DNA of 64,000 nucleotides from Welwitschia mirabilis (GCA_051453625.1 JBOZIK010000001.1:35426018-35490017); one strand, 5' to 3'; counted from the stretch's first letter, positions 49,464 to 61,174 are shown. A program made the numbers and translations. Notes: generated from the letters alone by a model not told the origin.

Positions 49464-52400
49464 GAAAATTCAAAGATACATGGATGTAAATATCTTTTTA
49501 ATCATTCGCAGTGCAAGCTCCATTACAAAATAGACATCTAATAATCCTAATAATTATAGAAACAACTTTATGATCAGGAGCATTAAAAGTTCCAGTCTTT
49601 TTAAGTGGTATAAATAAAGTTATAAGTATTATAGTTAATACTAGTCATGTTTTTAAGCTAGATTAATATGTCCACTTGCCTCCTAGTATTAGTAATACAT
49701 TTTAGAATCAAGCACAAAGCTTTTACAATGATGAACACCTAAATAAGTAGTCTCAATCTTTTATGAACAAGCATATGATGAGTGGAAAATATGGCTTCTT
49801 ACATTAATTCACTCTATTGAAGCTTAAGTAGTTTCTTAGAAAGCCTAATAAGAAGTTAAGCACAAAAGAGGAATAGATGCTTTCAAATTCTGGAAAAGCT
49901 TTTTAAAATTTTAGATTGCTAATAGAACCAAAGAAATTCATCAAAGATGCATTTATATATTTCTAAAGATTAGATAGACATTATAGGACTAGAGTGAAAT
50001 TAGGAGGGGTACTAAAGATAATATTGAAAATTCAGTGACAAAAGCAACTCTCAAGACAATTGTCATTTTCATTGCTTGTTTGCATTAGATCACCCCATAA
50101 CAATTAGTTTCATAGATCATGAGAAATTTTTAGTTGTCTGTCAAAACATCCCTATGTCATTTAGTATAGGATTCTACTAAGACAACCTTCTCTACACTGG
50201 GTTTCCCTAATAATACATTGAGTTAACCCTATAAAACTTAGTTTGAAAATGTTGAGAAATTGATAAGATTTGAACTCCAAATTTAAGGGTTGATTATTTT
50301 ATGTTGCTTTTATAGAATCATAAGATAAAAGTAGATAGATATAATATTATTAGTTCAACATGTATCACATAAATGGTAACTTGAACTAATTTGTTTTCAT
50401 AATAAAGATGACATAAGAAAGTATTTTTTGTGCTTCCACCTACTTGTTGATTAAAGTTGATTGCATCATATTCAAATGGCTCTGTCAATGAGAAGAACCA
50501 AGCAATTGCTCAGACAATCATTCAGCTAGCTCTTCTTACCTTATACTAGATGCAAAAGTTGGTGAACATGGTTACGGTGGATCCTGGGGCCACAGTTAGT
50601 TGGAAGTTCCTAATACTAGTAATAATAATGATGATAATATTCCTTATAAGGCTAAAATAAAGGTCATTCATGGTTTTTTAAGTAATGTAATGAGGATGTA
50701 GCATTATCTTCTCCTTTTGATTGATTTACTTGCACTATTCAATCCCCATTTTGATATTCCTAACTTTTCTTATCTTTTTTCTTTCTATTGATTCTAGCTA
50801 TGAAATTCATGCACTTCTACTATCTAGAAAATACAACTTAAAAAGTGGATTTTTATTGAATTGTAAAATTATTTTATATTAGTTTAGAAGGAAAAACTAA
50901 TAAAAGACAAAGTAAATTTATAAACTTTTGAGGGGTCCCTTATTTTATTAGATTTCTGTTAAATATCAATAATTACATTGTCTATTATTTATCCTAGCAT
51001 AAGAGAATATTTGATGCATTCATGGATATAGGTCTTACTTGTGCACCTTGAATGCTAAAAGAGGAGAAAAATCAAGGCTTATGAGGATTCTTCATGTCCC
51101 TATTTTGTGATTTTATTTCTGCATTGTACTAATAGCTTTATGTTATATATCTAAAGCATATAAGTTACCTTTGGTAGTAATATACATTAACATATTTTTG
51201 GTTGAGTAAAATCAACCATTTATGTTCTATAAGAAATTATTAATAATGTGATTAGTAATTAATTCCTCAATTAAATTATTGTGCTAAAAAGAAAGAATCA
51301 CATCTCACTAAAGGTGATGAATTAGCTTCATCTTCATCCTCATCTCCATCACCCTTCTCAATTTCTTGCAAAATAAATTAAACCATGAAACATGTCCATG
51401 TAGGATGCAAGAACACACAATGTAGACATAAGAATTTTAAAGAAATACTTTCTTGTTATTATTAGCTCAAACACAATTGACTGCACTTATACACAATTTC
51501 AGCTCTTAAGATTATCATTAAAATCATTAATAATATATAAAAGATAACCATGATTTAGCTTTTGCTAAACTAATAGTAGCATGACATTATCTTGGGCAGA
51601 ATTTTATAACATGTAAAAACATTTTTATGTTTGTACTTTTAAGGCTAATATGTAAGCAACTGCAAATTTGGACTTAAGAAGTTTGAATAAGTTAGAGCTG
51701 TTTGATAATCTTCTAAAAGGGTACTTATCAGAGAACCTATCTAACCATAGAGTTCTACAACTTTTTTCAAATCATTTAATATTTAGTAACATAACTGTCT
51801 TAAGAAGCTATCTTAATAGTAGCTTTTTATGTGAGCAAGATCTTTATCATACATACATAAAGCTATATGCACATGCTTGGGTATGAGAGAGAAGGGATAT
51901 CATATTGTACTACTATGTATGAGGAGCAAAGTAGTCTTGATTTCTATAATTGTGTTCTCTAGGATTTGCAATTAATATCTAGTGGAAAAAATTTTCCCTC
52001 TAAATTATCAAGTAAGCTATATATCCCTTATGTTTAAGATTATCTCTGTGAATTATTAGGAGAGAGAATTATGATATGGCTTAAATGGTCTTATTAATTA
52101 GACACACCAGAATCTCCAATGAGACTTGGAACCTTTAAAAGAAAAAAAATGTCCATATCCTATATTATTTATAGATTGAATTGGCCTTTTCTTCATAAAT
52201 GAGTTATAGGCAGGACCTCTATTATGATGCTTATTTTTGCATGCGGATACTAGTATGAGTGAGAGGGATCTAAATGTGATATCTTATTAAAGAATTATGA
52301 GAGAAGAACAAGAATTGATTTTTACTAAAGTAAAGTAACCGAACTTAATGAACAATGTAGAAAATAGAGACACAATTGAAATACAAATGCAACTAAATAT

Positions 52401-52486
52401 AAATGAAATGCAAATGAACCTAAACTACTTTCTTTTAGCCTTAACAAAGGCTACAATTAAGATCTATATCACCAATGAAATTGTTA
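49464..52486. repeat. Gap-flanking duplicate of 46099-49363
   Basis: It restarts at GAAAATTCAAAGATACATGG and follows the earlier copy for about 3 kb, with a deletion near 50010 where the first copy has an extra repeat. Confidence 0.92.
51665..51886 (+). pseudogene. LRR fragment, captured or passenger
   Basis: About 72 codons are open: LRSLNKLELFDNLLKGYLSE and NLSNHRVLQLFSNHL give one to two repeats of the plant LRR type (Leu spacing, N-L-L-x-G). A Cys-containing end (LCEQDLYHTYIKLY) follows. It has no start, no signal peptide, no kinase and no neighbouring exon. It lies in the CACTA interior, next to the nested LTR element at 52220, and CACTA elements often carry host gene pieces; capture is an inference. 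Confidence 0.5.
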
Positions 52487-53211
52487 CTAGATCTAGGGCA
52501 ACATAAACCATAAGGAACATCTATTAAACTAATATGAATAAAATGAAAATAGATTTTTATATTAAAAAGGAACCAACATCTGGATTATAAAACAGTAGGG
52601 CCTCAATGGAGGATGCACAGCCCTCCACCAAGGAAATGTCTTTCTATAACTCTTGAGATGGATCTTCCATCCTTCTATCTCTTGTCATGAGAATTTTTAA
52701 TGCATCAAAAATAGAGAGGAGAATCGAAGAGGGTCTTATTTATAAGATTACACAGCAGAAAATAACAACAAAAGGCACTCCAAAACATTCTCCATTAAAA
52801 AAGAAATGGATGAAATGGTTAAGGTCGGTTGTCAGAGTTAGTTATAGTGGTCATCTTCTCTGTCATCTAGAAAGCAAAGGGGACAACAACTCATTACAAA
52901 AGATAATTTAGCAGATGACTCAGTAGTCCATGTTAGCATTAAATGTAATCATCGTCTTATCTGTCATGGGGACAACATAGGGGATAATGGCCTTCTTTAC
53001 TCATCTGAGTAAGAAGAAGTTAGCCTTTCTATCAATAATATTCCTCCAAAGCTCTTTGTATCAGAATATGTTTTTAATGCTTTAAATATTGCTAAGAATT
53101 GCACATATTTAAGATCTTTTATTGATTCTCCAAAATCCTCAGAATTACACCTAAACCTGTGTAAATATCCTGCAAAACCCCATCAAATAACCACAAATTG
53201 GTAATGCATCA
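52220..53211 (-). repeat. 3' LTR of non-autonomous element
   Basis: It aligns with 57990-58924 throughout. It contains the TATA box at 52737-52746 (minus strand) and motif copies at about 52850-52888 and 52950-52990. It ends at TCA (53209-53211), followed by the minus-strand purine tract AAGTGAGAGG. Confidence 0.75.
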
Positions 53212-53225
53212 TAGCCTCTCACTTA

Positions 53226-55300
53226 GCTTTTATCATTCACTGACAAAAACCAAGCAAAAAATTACAAATGCAAGCCCATTTGTTTTACAAAAAATCAATC
53301 TGAAAATTATAAAATAGGCTCATAAAATACATCACATATCAAAATAACATGTAATGCATAATGTGTATGGAGTAAAAATTTTAAATTTATGTCTTATGAA
53401 AACTCTAAAATAACTCAAAAAAATTTATAAAAATAAGTCATAAAAATGGGTCCTTCCCTCCCCAAGAAAAATATTACATCCTATGTTGGCTAGTAAAGCA
53501 AAGAAAGCAGATAGAAGTGAAAAGGTGGATGATGGATGTTTTTGAATTTGGACATCTTTCTAAAGTAAGTGTAAATCTAAGTAAACAAATATCAAATTTG
53601 AAAAATATAGATGTATGAAATATTCTAATAAGCAAAAAAAATGTTCTGTAATAAGATGATTATAAGAAGCATTGAAAAACTCCAAAATCTTAAAAATAAA
53701 CATCATAAAATTAGTTATCCAAATAAGAAAACAACTCTTTATTAAAAACTGTGTAAGAAAAATATTAAGAAAATACAAAAATAATTTTGAAACAACTAAC
53801 CAAAAATAAAAATAAGCCGAAAGAAGGGATATAAGGTAGCATAAAAAAATATAGCCTACTTATCTAAAATTTTAACCTAAGACTCTCAAGAAAGAAATCA
53901 TAACATCACTTGATTTGAAAATTCATGACTTGATGTATAAAAAAATTCCATTCGATAAGGTAGTGGTTATGATAATGCTGAAAATGAAATGCTTTAAACA
54001 ATGAATGATAAGACTAAAGAGTTGCTTAAAAATAAATCAACATCTCAAACCAAACACTTGAATCTTAAGAAATAAAATGGTCATGTAGAAAGATTAAGAG
54101 TCTAAAAAATAAGCAATGCTTCTGATAATACTAGGAAAACCACTGATCTCATAGCCTCCAAGTTTTTATTATTTAATTATCCATGTTGAGGAGAGTGTAA
54201 CCACAGTCAAAGAAGTAAAAACTTGTAAAGCATAGCTAACTAACCTCCCAGTGAAGTTTCCACAGCTATCATATTACCCTGTCAAAGGCTTCTCTTAGAA
54301 ATATTTGCCCCAGTGTACTTGCGATAGGATATCATGATGACCATATTTTTGAAATATCTCAAATATAAATAACATGTCTTATTTCACTATTTTTTTTTTT
54401 ACATAAATGAAAAAATTCCACATAACCAAACACTCCAAAAGACAAAGATAAAGTCATAAGAAAAAGATAAAAAAGAACACACTTAAATAATCTAAGATCT
54501 TTTCACCATTGAGAAGAAAATAAAAAATAAAGCATCTTCCTTCAAACTGAAGTTCATAAACACGTGAATGTTTTAAGATTGGCTGAATCTAGTCTTACCA
54601 CTATAACATGCCCAAGTCAAAGACTAATCATGGAAATAAATACATAAATCATGTTTGAAAGATAATCAAGTAACATCATAATGGCCTCCAAATAAAAAAT
54701 CTAAGAGAAAATTCAAATGGTTGCTCAAATAATTCCAACCTTTTCTCATTAACTTTCTAAAATTCTTAAGTGATTAAGTTAGAAATCTCAACAGACTCAT
54801 CAGAATGTATTTTTTTAAAATAACAAAAAACTAAATTAAAAGAACTAATAGTCATCCTTTGCATCATCCATACAACAAAGAGAATGACAAGAATAGAAAG
54901 CAGAGACAAACATAAAAGCCTAATCAAAAAACTAAAGACAAAAAATCATAAAAAATATTAAATAAAAAGTTGAAGATAAAATCAAAGTCAAAATCATAAA
55001 TCAAAAAGGAAACACTAAAGCAAATAAATTTTATTCAAATTCTAAAAGTTATTCAACATTTTTATTAAAAGAAAGCAAAAGNNNNNNNNNNNNNNNNNNN
55101 NNNNNNNNNNNNNNNNNNNNNNNNNNNNNNNNNNNNNNNNNNNNNNNNNNNNNNNNNNNNNNNNNNNNNNNNNNNNNNNNNAGAGACAAAAAATAAAATC
55201 CTAAGCAAAAAACTAAAGACAAAAAATCATTAAAAAAGATTAAATAGAAAGCTAAAGATAAAATCAAAGTCAAAATCATAAGAATTAAAAAGGAAACACT
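53226..55300. other. Interior of non-autonomous element, no frame
   Basis: Very A-rich on the plus strand. No domain or sustained minus-strand frame is seen; this may be 3' untranslated sequence of the element. Confidence 0.45.
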
Positions 55301-55365
55301 AAGCAAATAAATTTTATTCAAATTCTAAAATTTATTCAACATTTTTATTAAAAAGAAAGCAAAAG
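55182..55365. repeat. Gap-flanking duplicate of 54902-55081
   Basis: It restarts at AGAGACAAAAAATAAAATCC and copies the 180 bases before the gap with small changes. Confidence 0.85.
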
Positions 55366-55399
55366 CAAAAGGTTTGTTTTGTATTATTTTCAAAGAAAT

Positions 55400-57240
55400 A
55401 AGGCCCAAATCAAATGTTCATCAATTGATAAAACATAAAAGGTATGTAATCATTTTTAAGTAAAATCAATTGGAAAAAGAGAGAATTAAAAGATAAAATT
55501 TTGATAATGCAAATTTTAGAATTCAAATAAGAGATAAAGAGGTGATAGGTATCATTAACAAATAATATCTTATGGAAACTTTATAAATCCTAAGTATCAT
55601 TATAAAAAGCATGTGAGAAGGGTCTCAAAGAAAGTTTCCAAGATGATTTTGAAGGTTCTTTAAAATGTTTTCTATCATTTGATTCAAGACATGGATTTCT
55701 AGTAAGTAAACAAGGATTTTTATGATGACATGACATTTTTCCCCATAAGAATTAGTAGAACTATAAGAGATAAAAATTTCATACAACTTATTGAAAAACA
55801 ATCTCTTATCAAACTCATGATATAAAGGATTTGAAACATAAATTACATCCAGAGCTTGATATTGAACCTTGAAGGTATTATTTGAGATCTAAGAATTTGT
55901 AAGAAACTTCTTAGAGTGAGTGATTAAAATAGGTTTTACATACCTAAGAAGCTCTTTAACATTTAATTATAAATATTGATTTGAATTAAGAAGATATGAC
56001 TTACTCCAATTTAGAGTTCTAAGATATTCCAAGCCTTGTTTTTGAAAAGAATAATCTTTGAAAGCACAAGGTAGAGTTGGCTTTGCAAAAGAGGAAAAGA
56101 TGTTACTTTTTGTAGCACATAAAGTTTTTAAAAGAAAAGATGATGTGTCTCATTACTTTTAATAACAAGGATGTGATTTGAAGAGTTACTTGATTGAATG
56201 TTTTCTTTATTGATCATATCTTCCTCTTCTTTGTTATCATTATCATTAATTGTATCTTACTCTTTCTTTTTGTTTTGTTAAGCATTATTTTTATTTTCTA
56301 AGTTTGTGGCTTCCTCAAAAAGATCATTAAAAAGACTATAGAAATAAAGCTCTCATTCTCTTCATTATCTGATAAAATATTTTCTAAGATTTCTTGATTT
56401 GACTCCTCTTCTTCTCTAAGTAATTCTGTTAACTCTAAACTATAATCCTCATTTCTAGTGTTTGAGTTGCTATTATTGAGTTGATTCTTTTTCATTAATT
56501 TTGTCTTAAGATTTATCTCTATTAATCTCATAAGTTGAACTTCATTAAATGTATAACTTCTTTATTCTTATAAAGTATGTGAAAACAAGAGATATGATCT
56601 AATATTTTAATGTCATCATCTTCTTCTTCATCATCATTTTCATCATCTTGTTGCATGTTATTATTCTCATTAGAAGGAGAAATGCAATCATTATGTTTAT
56701 TATAGATTAAGAAATTTTCAGATTTTTTATGAATGTATTCTTCATCTAGTAAATGGGTTTCAGGGATATAATCTAATACCTTAATATCATCATCTAATGA
56801 AAGGTCATTCTCATTTTTATTATTTAAAGATAGAGTTAAATTGTTGTTATCTCCCCTTTGCTCATCTTATAGATTTTCTCATAGTGTTTATTCAAGATTT
56901 GAATTAAATTTTCCATGTTTTTATTGGTTTTTTCTTAATTCTTTGTTACTTTGTTAATTAATTCTTTCATTGCATTATTTTCTTCCTTATAGTAGTTTAT
57001 GGGAGATGGATGGAATGGATAAAAGTAATTGTACTAGGTTGAATCCATAATATTTTCATTGTTAGTCCTATATGGAATTTGAAAAGAAGAGATTTAATAA
57101 TAAGATGGCTAAATTCCTACTCTCAACATCATTTTGTGTTGTTATCCCTCTTGTTACAAGAATTTCTCAAATTGTTTTCTTACTATTATTCTTAGAAGTT
57201 TTTAAGCTTCTCCTCCTTATCTTAAAAATTCTTTGAAGTA
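55400..57240 (-). pseudogene. Decayed single ORF of non-autonomous LTR element
   Basis: The minus strand carries a long, almost open protein. From the N-terminal side: FQIPYRTNNENIMDST-YNY, YPFHPSPINYY, a coiled-coil-like NAMKELINKVTKN-EKTNK with NMENLIQILNKHYEKI (about 57000-56880), and an acidic Asp/Glu-rich part (about 56650-56330). A C-terminal region (about 56110-55560) follows with FAKPTLPCAFKDYSFQKQGL, EYLRTLNWSKSYLLNSNQYL, VKELLRYVKPI and YHEFDKRLFFNKLYEIF. Most stops are TAA/TAG at likely Gln codons. The region with LNW...VKELL loosely recalls the extra ORF of Athila-type elements, but I cannot assign it. Confidence 0.5.
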
Positions 57241-57548
57241 TCCTTGTATTACTATCCATAATTAAGAAGAATTGGAAAAAGAGAGTCTAATTTCAAAATG
57301 AAGATAAGTGCATTATAATGGTCGAGTTTTACTTTCTTTAATTTTTTAACAAAAAAAAGAGCTTGAAAGAGATATTGTATGCACCTAGAGATTGCGTTCT
57401 TGAATTTATTTTGAAGTTAAGTAATCCTTCTTTGATACTTTCTTCTATCAGTAGCCCGTTTTCTTTGATATTTCATTTTCTAGACCGACCATGTCATAGT
57501 ATCATGTAATTAGAAAAAATAAAAAAACAAATCAAAAAAAACATATTC

Positions 57549-57811
57549 TCATCATATCTGTTGTGGGGATAATAGAGGGAATGATGAACACAAAGACTAG
57601 AAAATAGAAACTTAATAGAGCAGAATATCAAAAGCTAGAATAACACATAAGCTATCATCCTCTTGGTTGTCTAGAAGATAAAGGAGATGATAAAGATCGA
57701 TTATTACTATGCTAAAATAAAAATCAAACTTTAAAAATAAAAATTAAAAATGAAAACTGAATTCATGAATTATCATCTTGATTATTGTGAAGACGATAGA
57801 AGGGATGATGG
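57549..57811 (-). promoter_or_regulatory. Three palindromic motif copies in leader
   Basis: Copies lie at about 57549-57586 (TGTTGTGGGGATAATAGAGG), 57653-57691 (GGTTGTCTAGAAGATAAAGG) and 57771-57811 (ATTGTGAAGACGATAGAAGG), between the PBS and the decayed ORF. Confidence 0.5.
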
Positions 57812-57968
57812 TTATTTTACTACAGAAAATCAAAACTAAAAAAAATATAAATAAAAAATAAAACCTATAGTTTTTAATTAAAACATAACACTTCTATGGA
57901 TAAATACTCGAATGAAAATCCAATGTACTCACCTAAATGATGACAATTCTTATTCTCCTCAACAGCCT

Positions 57969-57986
57969 TCCTTGGCAACAGCACTA
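57969..57986 (-). other. Primer binding site, tRNA-Asp type (minus strand)
   Basis: The minus strand reads TAGTGCTGTTGCCAAGGA against TGGCGCCGTTGCCGGGGA; all five differences are transitions. It lies 3 bases from the LTR. Confidence 0.85.
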
Positions 57987-57989
57987 ATT

Positions 57990-58924
57990 TGTTGTAGTGC
58001 ATATTTTGCATGCATAAACTAGTATGAGTGGAAGTAAACCAAATGTCATATCTTATTAAAAACTTACAAGAGAAGAATAAGGATTGATTTTCATCAAATT
58101 AAATTAACTGAACTTAAAGAAAAATGGATAAAATAAAGATGTAATGCAAATACATATGTAACTAAATCTAAATGCAATGCAAAATGAAGCTTGCAGTCTT
58201 AACAAAGGTTGTCCCTTAAGATCTATATAACCAGTGAAATTGTTACCAGATTAAGGGCAACATAAACTATAAGGGACATTTAATAAAATAATATGATGAA
58301 ATGAAAATAGAGTTTTATATTAAAAATGAACTAACATCTGGGTTACAAAATAACTGGGCCTTAATGGAGGATGCACAACCCTCCACCAAGGAAATGTATT
58401 TCTGCAACTTTTGAGATGGATCTCCCATCTTTTGATCTTCTATAACAAGAATTTCTGTTGCATTGAAGATAGAAAGAAGAATCTAAGGGGGTCTTATTTA
58501 NNNNNNNNNNGAAAATGACAACAAAAGGTGCTCTAAAATGCACTTCATTAGAAAAAAAAGGATGAAACGGTTAAGACCGGCTGTCAAGTTTGGTTATAGT
58601 GGTCGTTCTATCTGTCATCTAGATAGTAATGGGGATGATAGCTCATTATAAAAGATAACTCAGCAGATGACTCAATAGTCCACATCAGCATCAAATTTAA
58701 TCATCATCCTACCCGTCGTGGGGACGACATAGGGAATGATGGTCTTCTTTGTTCATCTCAGTAAGGAGAAGTTAGCATTTCTATTAGTAATCTTCCTCCA
58801 AAGCTTTGTGTATCAAAATGTGCTTTAAATGCTTCAGAATTACACCTAAACCTATGTAAATGTCCTATAAAACAGCTCATAAAACCCCATCAAATAACTG
58901 CAAATTGGTCATCAACCTTCTATA
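57990..58924 (-). repeat. 5' LTR of non-autonomous element
   Basis: It runs from TGTTGTAGTGC to GGTCATCA, matching 52220-53211. Motif copies lie at about 58602-58640 (CTGTCATCTAGATAG) and 58703-58742 (CCCGTCGTGGGGACGACATA, the best preserved copy). The TATA region is partly lost in a 10-N gap at 58501-58510. Confidence 0.8.
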
Positions 58925-58929
58925 CTAAC

Positions 58930-60520
58930 CACTATTCAAGCCCTTTTGCCATTATTAGTAAAACTAAAACTTAATTTTTGTTACCTTCATGTTAGCTTAA
59001 CTTTAATTATTAAGATTCTTAAATTGTTAGCTTACTTAAACTGGCCTTTATGAATGTTTTGAGTTATATGCAAGGATTAAAGACACTTTACTTTCTTGTG
59101 TCATACATTTATCTCTGTTGTTTAGTAATAGAGATTTTGCATCTTTTTCTCATGGACATCTCCCTTTGCACAGCAGGATTTTGCCAAAAAAATCTCTATG
59201 CCTATATTCCTTTCTATTCTTCTTTTCTATTTTACATGTATTGTTTTTTTCTTCTTTGCATTGTTTTACTCATAAAAACATCATATAACTAGGAATGCCA
59301 TCTCAACCGACCATAGTAGTAGCATAAAGAATGGAGTTTTATGTATGACAAAATTCAAATGAAATATGTAGCTTCATCTATGCTTTCAAATTTTAGAATT
59401 TAAGTAGTAAAGATATCATTCCAGCTATGAGCACTGGAGTCTCCGAGTGATCACATGAATGTGTTTTCATGTTGTTCTCTCTAATTGATAATATTCTAAA
59501 ATTTCATTTTTTGACCACATTTGATGTAAAAATATTTATTTATAAGTTTTTATCTTATTTAAGGAATTTTGAATTTCAAAAGATTATCAAGTGCAAGGAT
59601 GGTAAAAGAAGAGACTACTAAGAAATACAAAAGCTATATTTCCCTAACACGTCTTGGTCATGTTCAGAAAACATGCCCATCATAGCCAGAAAAGCACCGA
59701 GGTCCATGTTACTAAAGTGATTATAAAAACAACTAATAATAGGATATTTGCTTTGGTATTAACTATAGAGAGGCTATGTTTTAGCCTAAGATATGGCAAG
59801 GAAGAGGAATAATAAAAGTAAAGCATAACATAAATGATCTATTACCATCTTCCATGGAGATTTCTTCCATTGAGAATTTAAGTTATCTAGGCATTAAAAA
59901 CTAGAATGATAGACTTGAAAATATCGCTTCCATGCAGGTCATTACCAAGGATGAATCAATGCTAATGTAAAATAATTTATCAACCAAAATGTTCACATAA
60001 AATACATCATAGTCAGTAATAAAGTTTTATACAATAAGTTGCTAGTTTAGTACTTGATTCCTATGATGAAAAACATTCAGACTGTAATCAAGAACACCAA
60101 TTTGTAGAGATCTATAAAGGTTTCCACTTCTACTCCACTGAAGCAGTAGAATAATAAGAAAGATTTCTCTAGATCTAATCAGAATTATAGAAAAATGAAG
60201 ATGGACAAATGTGTAAGAAAATCAATAAAGTTCATGCTAGCATACCAGTCATATCTTAATACCAAAGGATGTTTGTGATCTAAAATTGTCAATGCTATTT
60301 TTAGATGAATTGAATCAAATTCATCACTTGTGAACAAGGTATGTCTACAATTATTTCTAGTGTTTTAAATATATCATTTTAAGATATTTAAACATGCTTA
60401 TCATTGAATTTCATTTTAATACATAATAGTATGGAATAAAATAGGATAAATAACAAATTTTGTGTAGTGAGAACATTAGAAACCTGGACAAAGGATAATT
60501 CCTTAGCTCTCCTCTTTACT
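58930..60520. other. CACTA interior right of the nested element
   Basis: No assigned gene. A hydrophobic 80-codon frame (59050-59292, +) looks like chance in T-rich sequence. On the minus strand near 59640-59700 a short frame reads LGAFLAMMGMFSEHDQDVLG, which could be another captured exon. Confidence 0.3.
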
Positions 60521-60901
60521 TTAGGTGTTTGTTACTCTATTTCTATTACAAGCTACTTTGTTGAGCTGGGAGGGAAATGGCATCAAACTGAATACTCCAT
60601 GCTTTGCAGGGTAGCTGAGGCCGCCTAAACATAACGTTATGTTGTCATATAGGCCTGTTCTTTCCCCTACATACACATCACCATATGGGAGCGGCATGGA
60701 TATAGCTACTGCACTATGATTCATGGGGAAGTGCCACTGAAAGCCACAGTTCAGTATGCAGGAAGGCCAAAGATTAGAGCATTCCGTCATAAAGCTTGTT
60801 CCTTAATATCTTTTGCTCATAAGACCTTCCAAAATAGGGCCTTTCACTTGTTAGTAGCTCTTTCACTACCTCCGCTTCTTTGAGATCTGCCTCTGTGTGT
60901 G
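60521..60901 (-). pseudogene. Unidentified coding-like fragment, possible gene capture
   Basis: Base composition is visibly richer in G+C than the surroundings. The minus strand holds a frame at about 60901-60774 reading AHTEADLKEAEVVKELLTSE, RPYFGRSYEQKILRNKLYDG. After a shift there is an 89-codon open frame at 60790-60521 with WHFPMNHSAVAISMPLPYGD, VYVGERTGLYDNITLCLGGL and SYPAKHGVFSLMPFPSQL. I recognise no family and the strand is not proven. The fragment lies about 550 bases inside the right CACTA end, a usual place for captured host sequence. Confidence 0.35.
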
Positions 60902-61174
60902 CTTATGATTTGCAAAAATCTTCTTGGAAGTATGATTCGTTGGTGCATTGACAAAAACCTAAAAAAACTAGCATAAGAGACTTAGTTCCCATAAGACTCA
61001 TACAAAGTTTTTGAATGAAAATCAGAAATCATGTAGAAAATAGTAGAGTAGATGATCTATGGGCGGAAAAGAAATTAACATAGTAAGAGGGCTCGAGGGC
61101 TTAACCAAGAAGATGGCAAGAGAGCAAGGCAGCAATACCCTTTTGTCTTTTGACAAAAATGTTTTACCTCATTT

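Larger units (their letters stand above)
52220..58924 (-). mobile_element. Non-autonomous LTR element nested in the CACTA
   Basis: Order on the minus strand: 5' LTR 58924-57990, PBS 57986-57969, leader with three palindromic motifs, one decayed ORF of about 57240-55400, non-coding sequence, a purine tract and 3' LTR 53211-52220. The target duplication is ACCTT (58925-58929 and 49091-49095; ACCTC at 52215-52219 in the other assembly copy). No protease, RT, RNase H or integrase is visible, so it must have relied on a related Athila-like element. A gap at 55082-55181 carries a 180-bp duplicate. Confidence 0.75.

Noticed and set aside
53560-53778. 72-codon minus-strand ORF
   Set aside because: Low-complexity Phe/Ile/Leu content from A-rich DNA in the non-coding part of the nested element.
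59050-59292. Small membrane protein gene
   Set aside because: Hydrophobicity follows from T-rich sequence; no promoter, homology or conservation visible.
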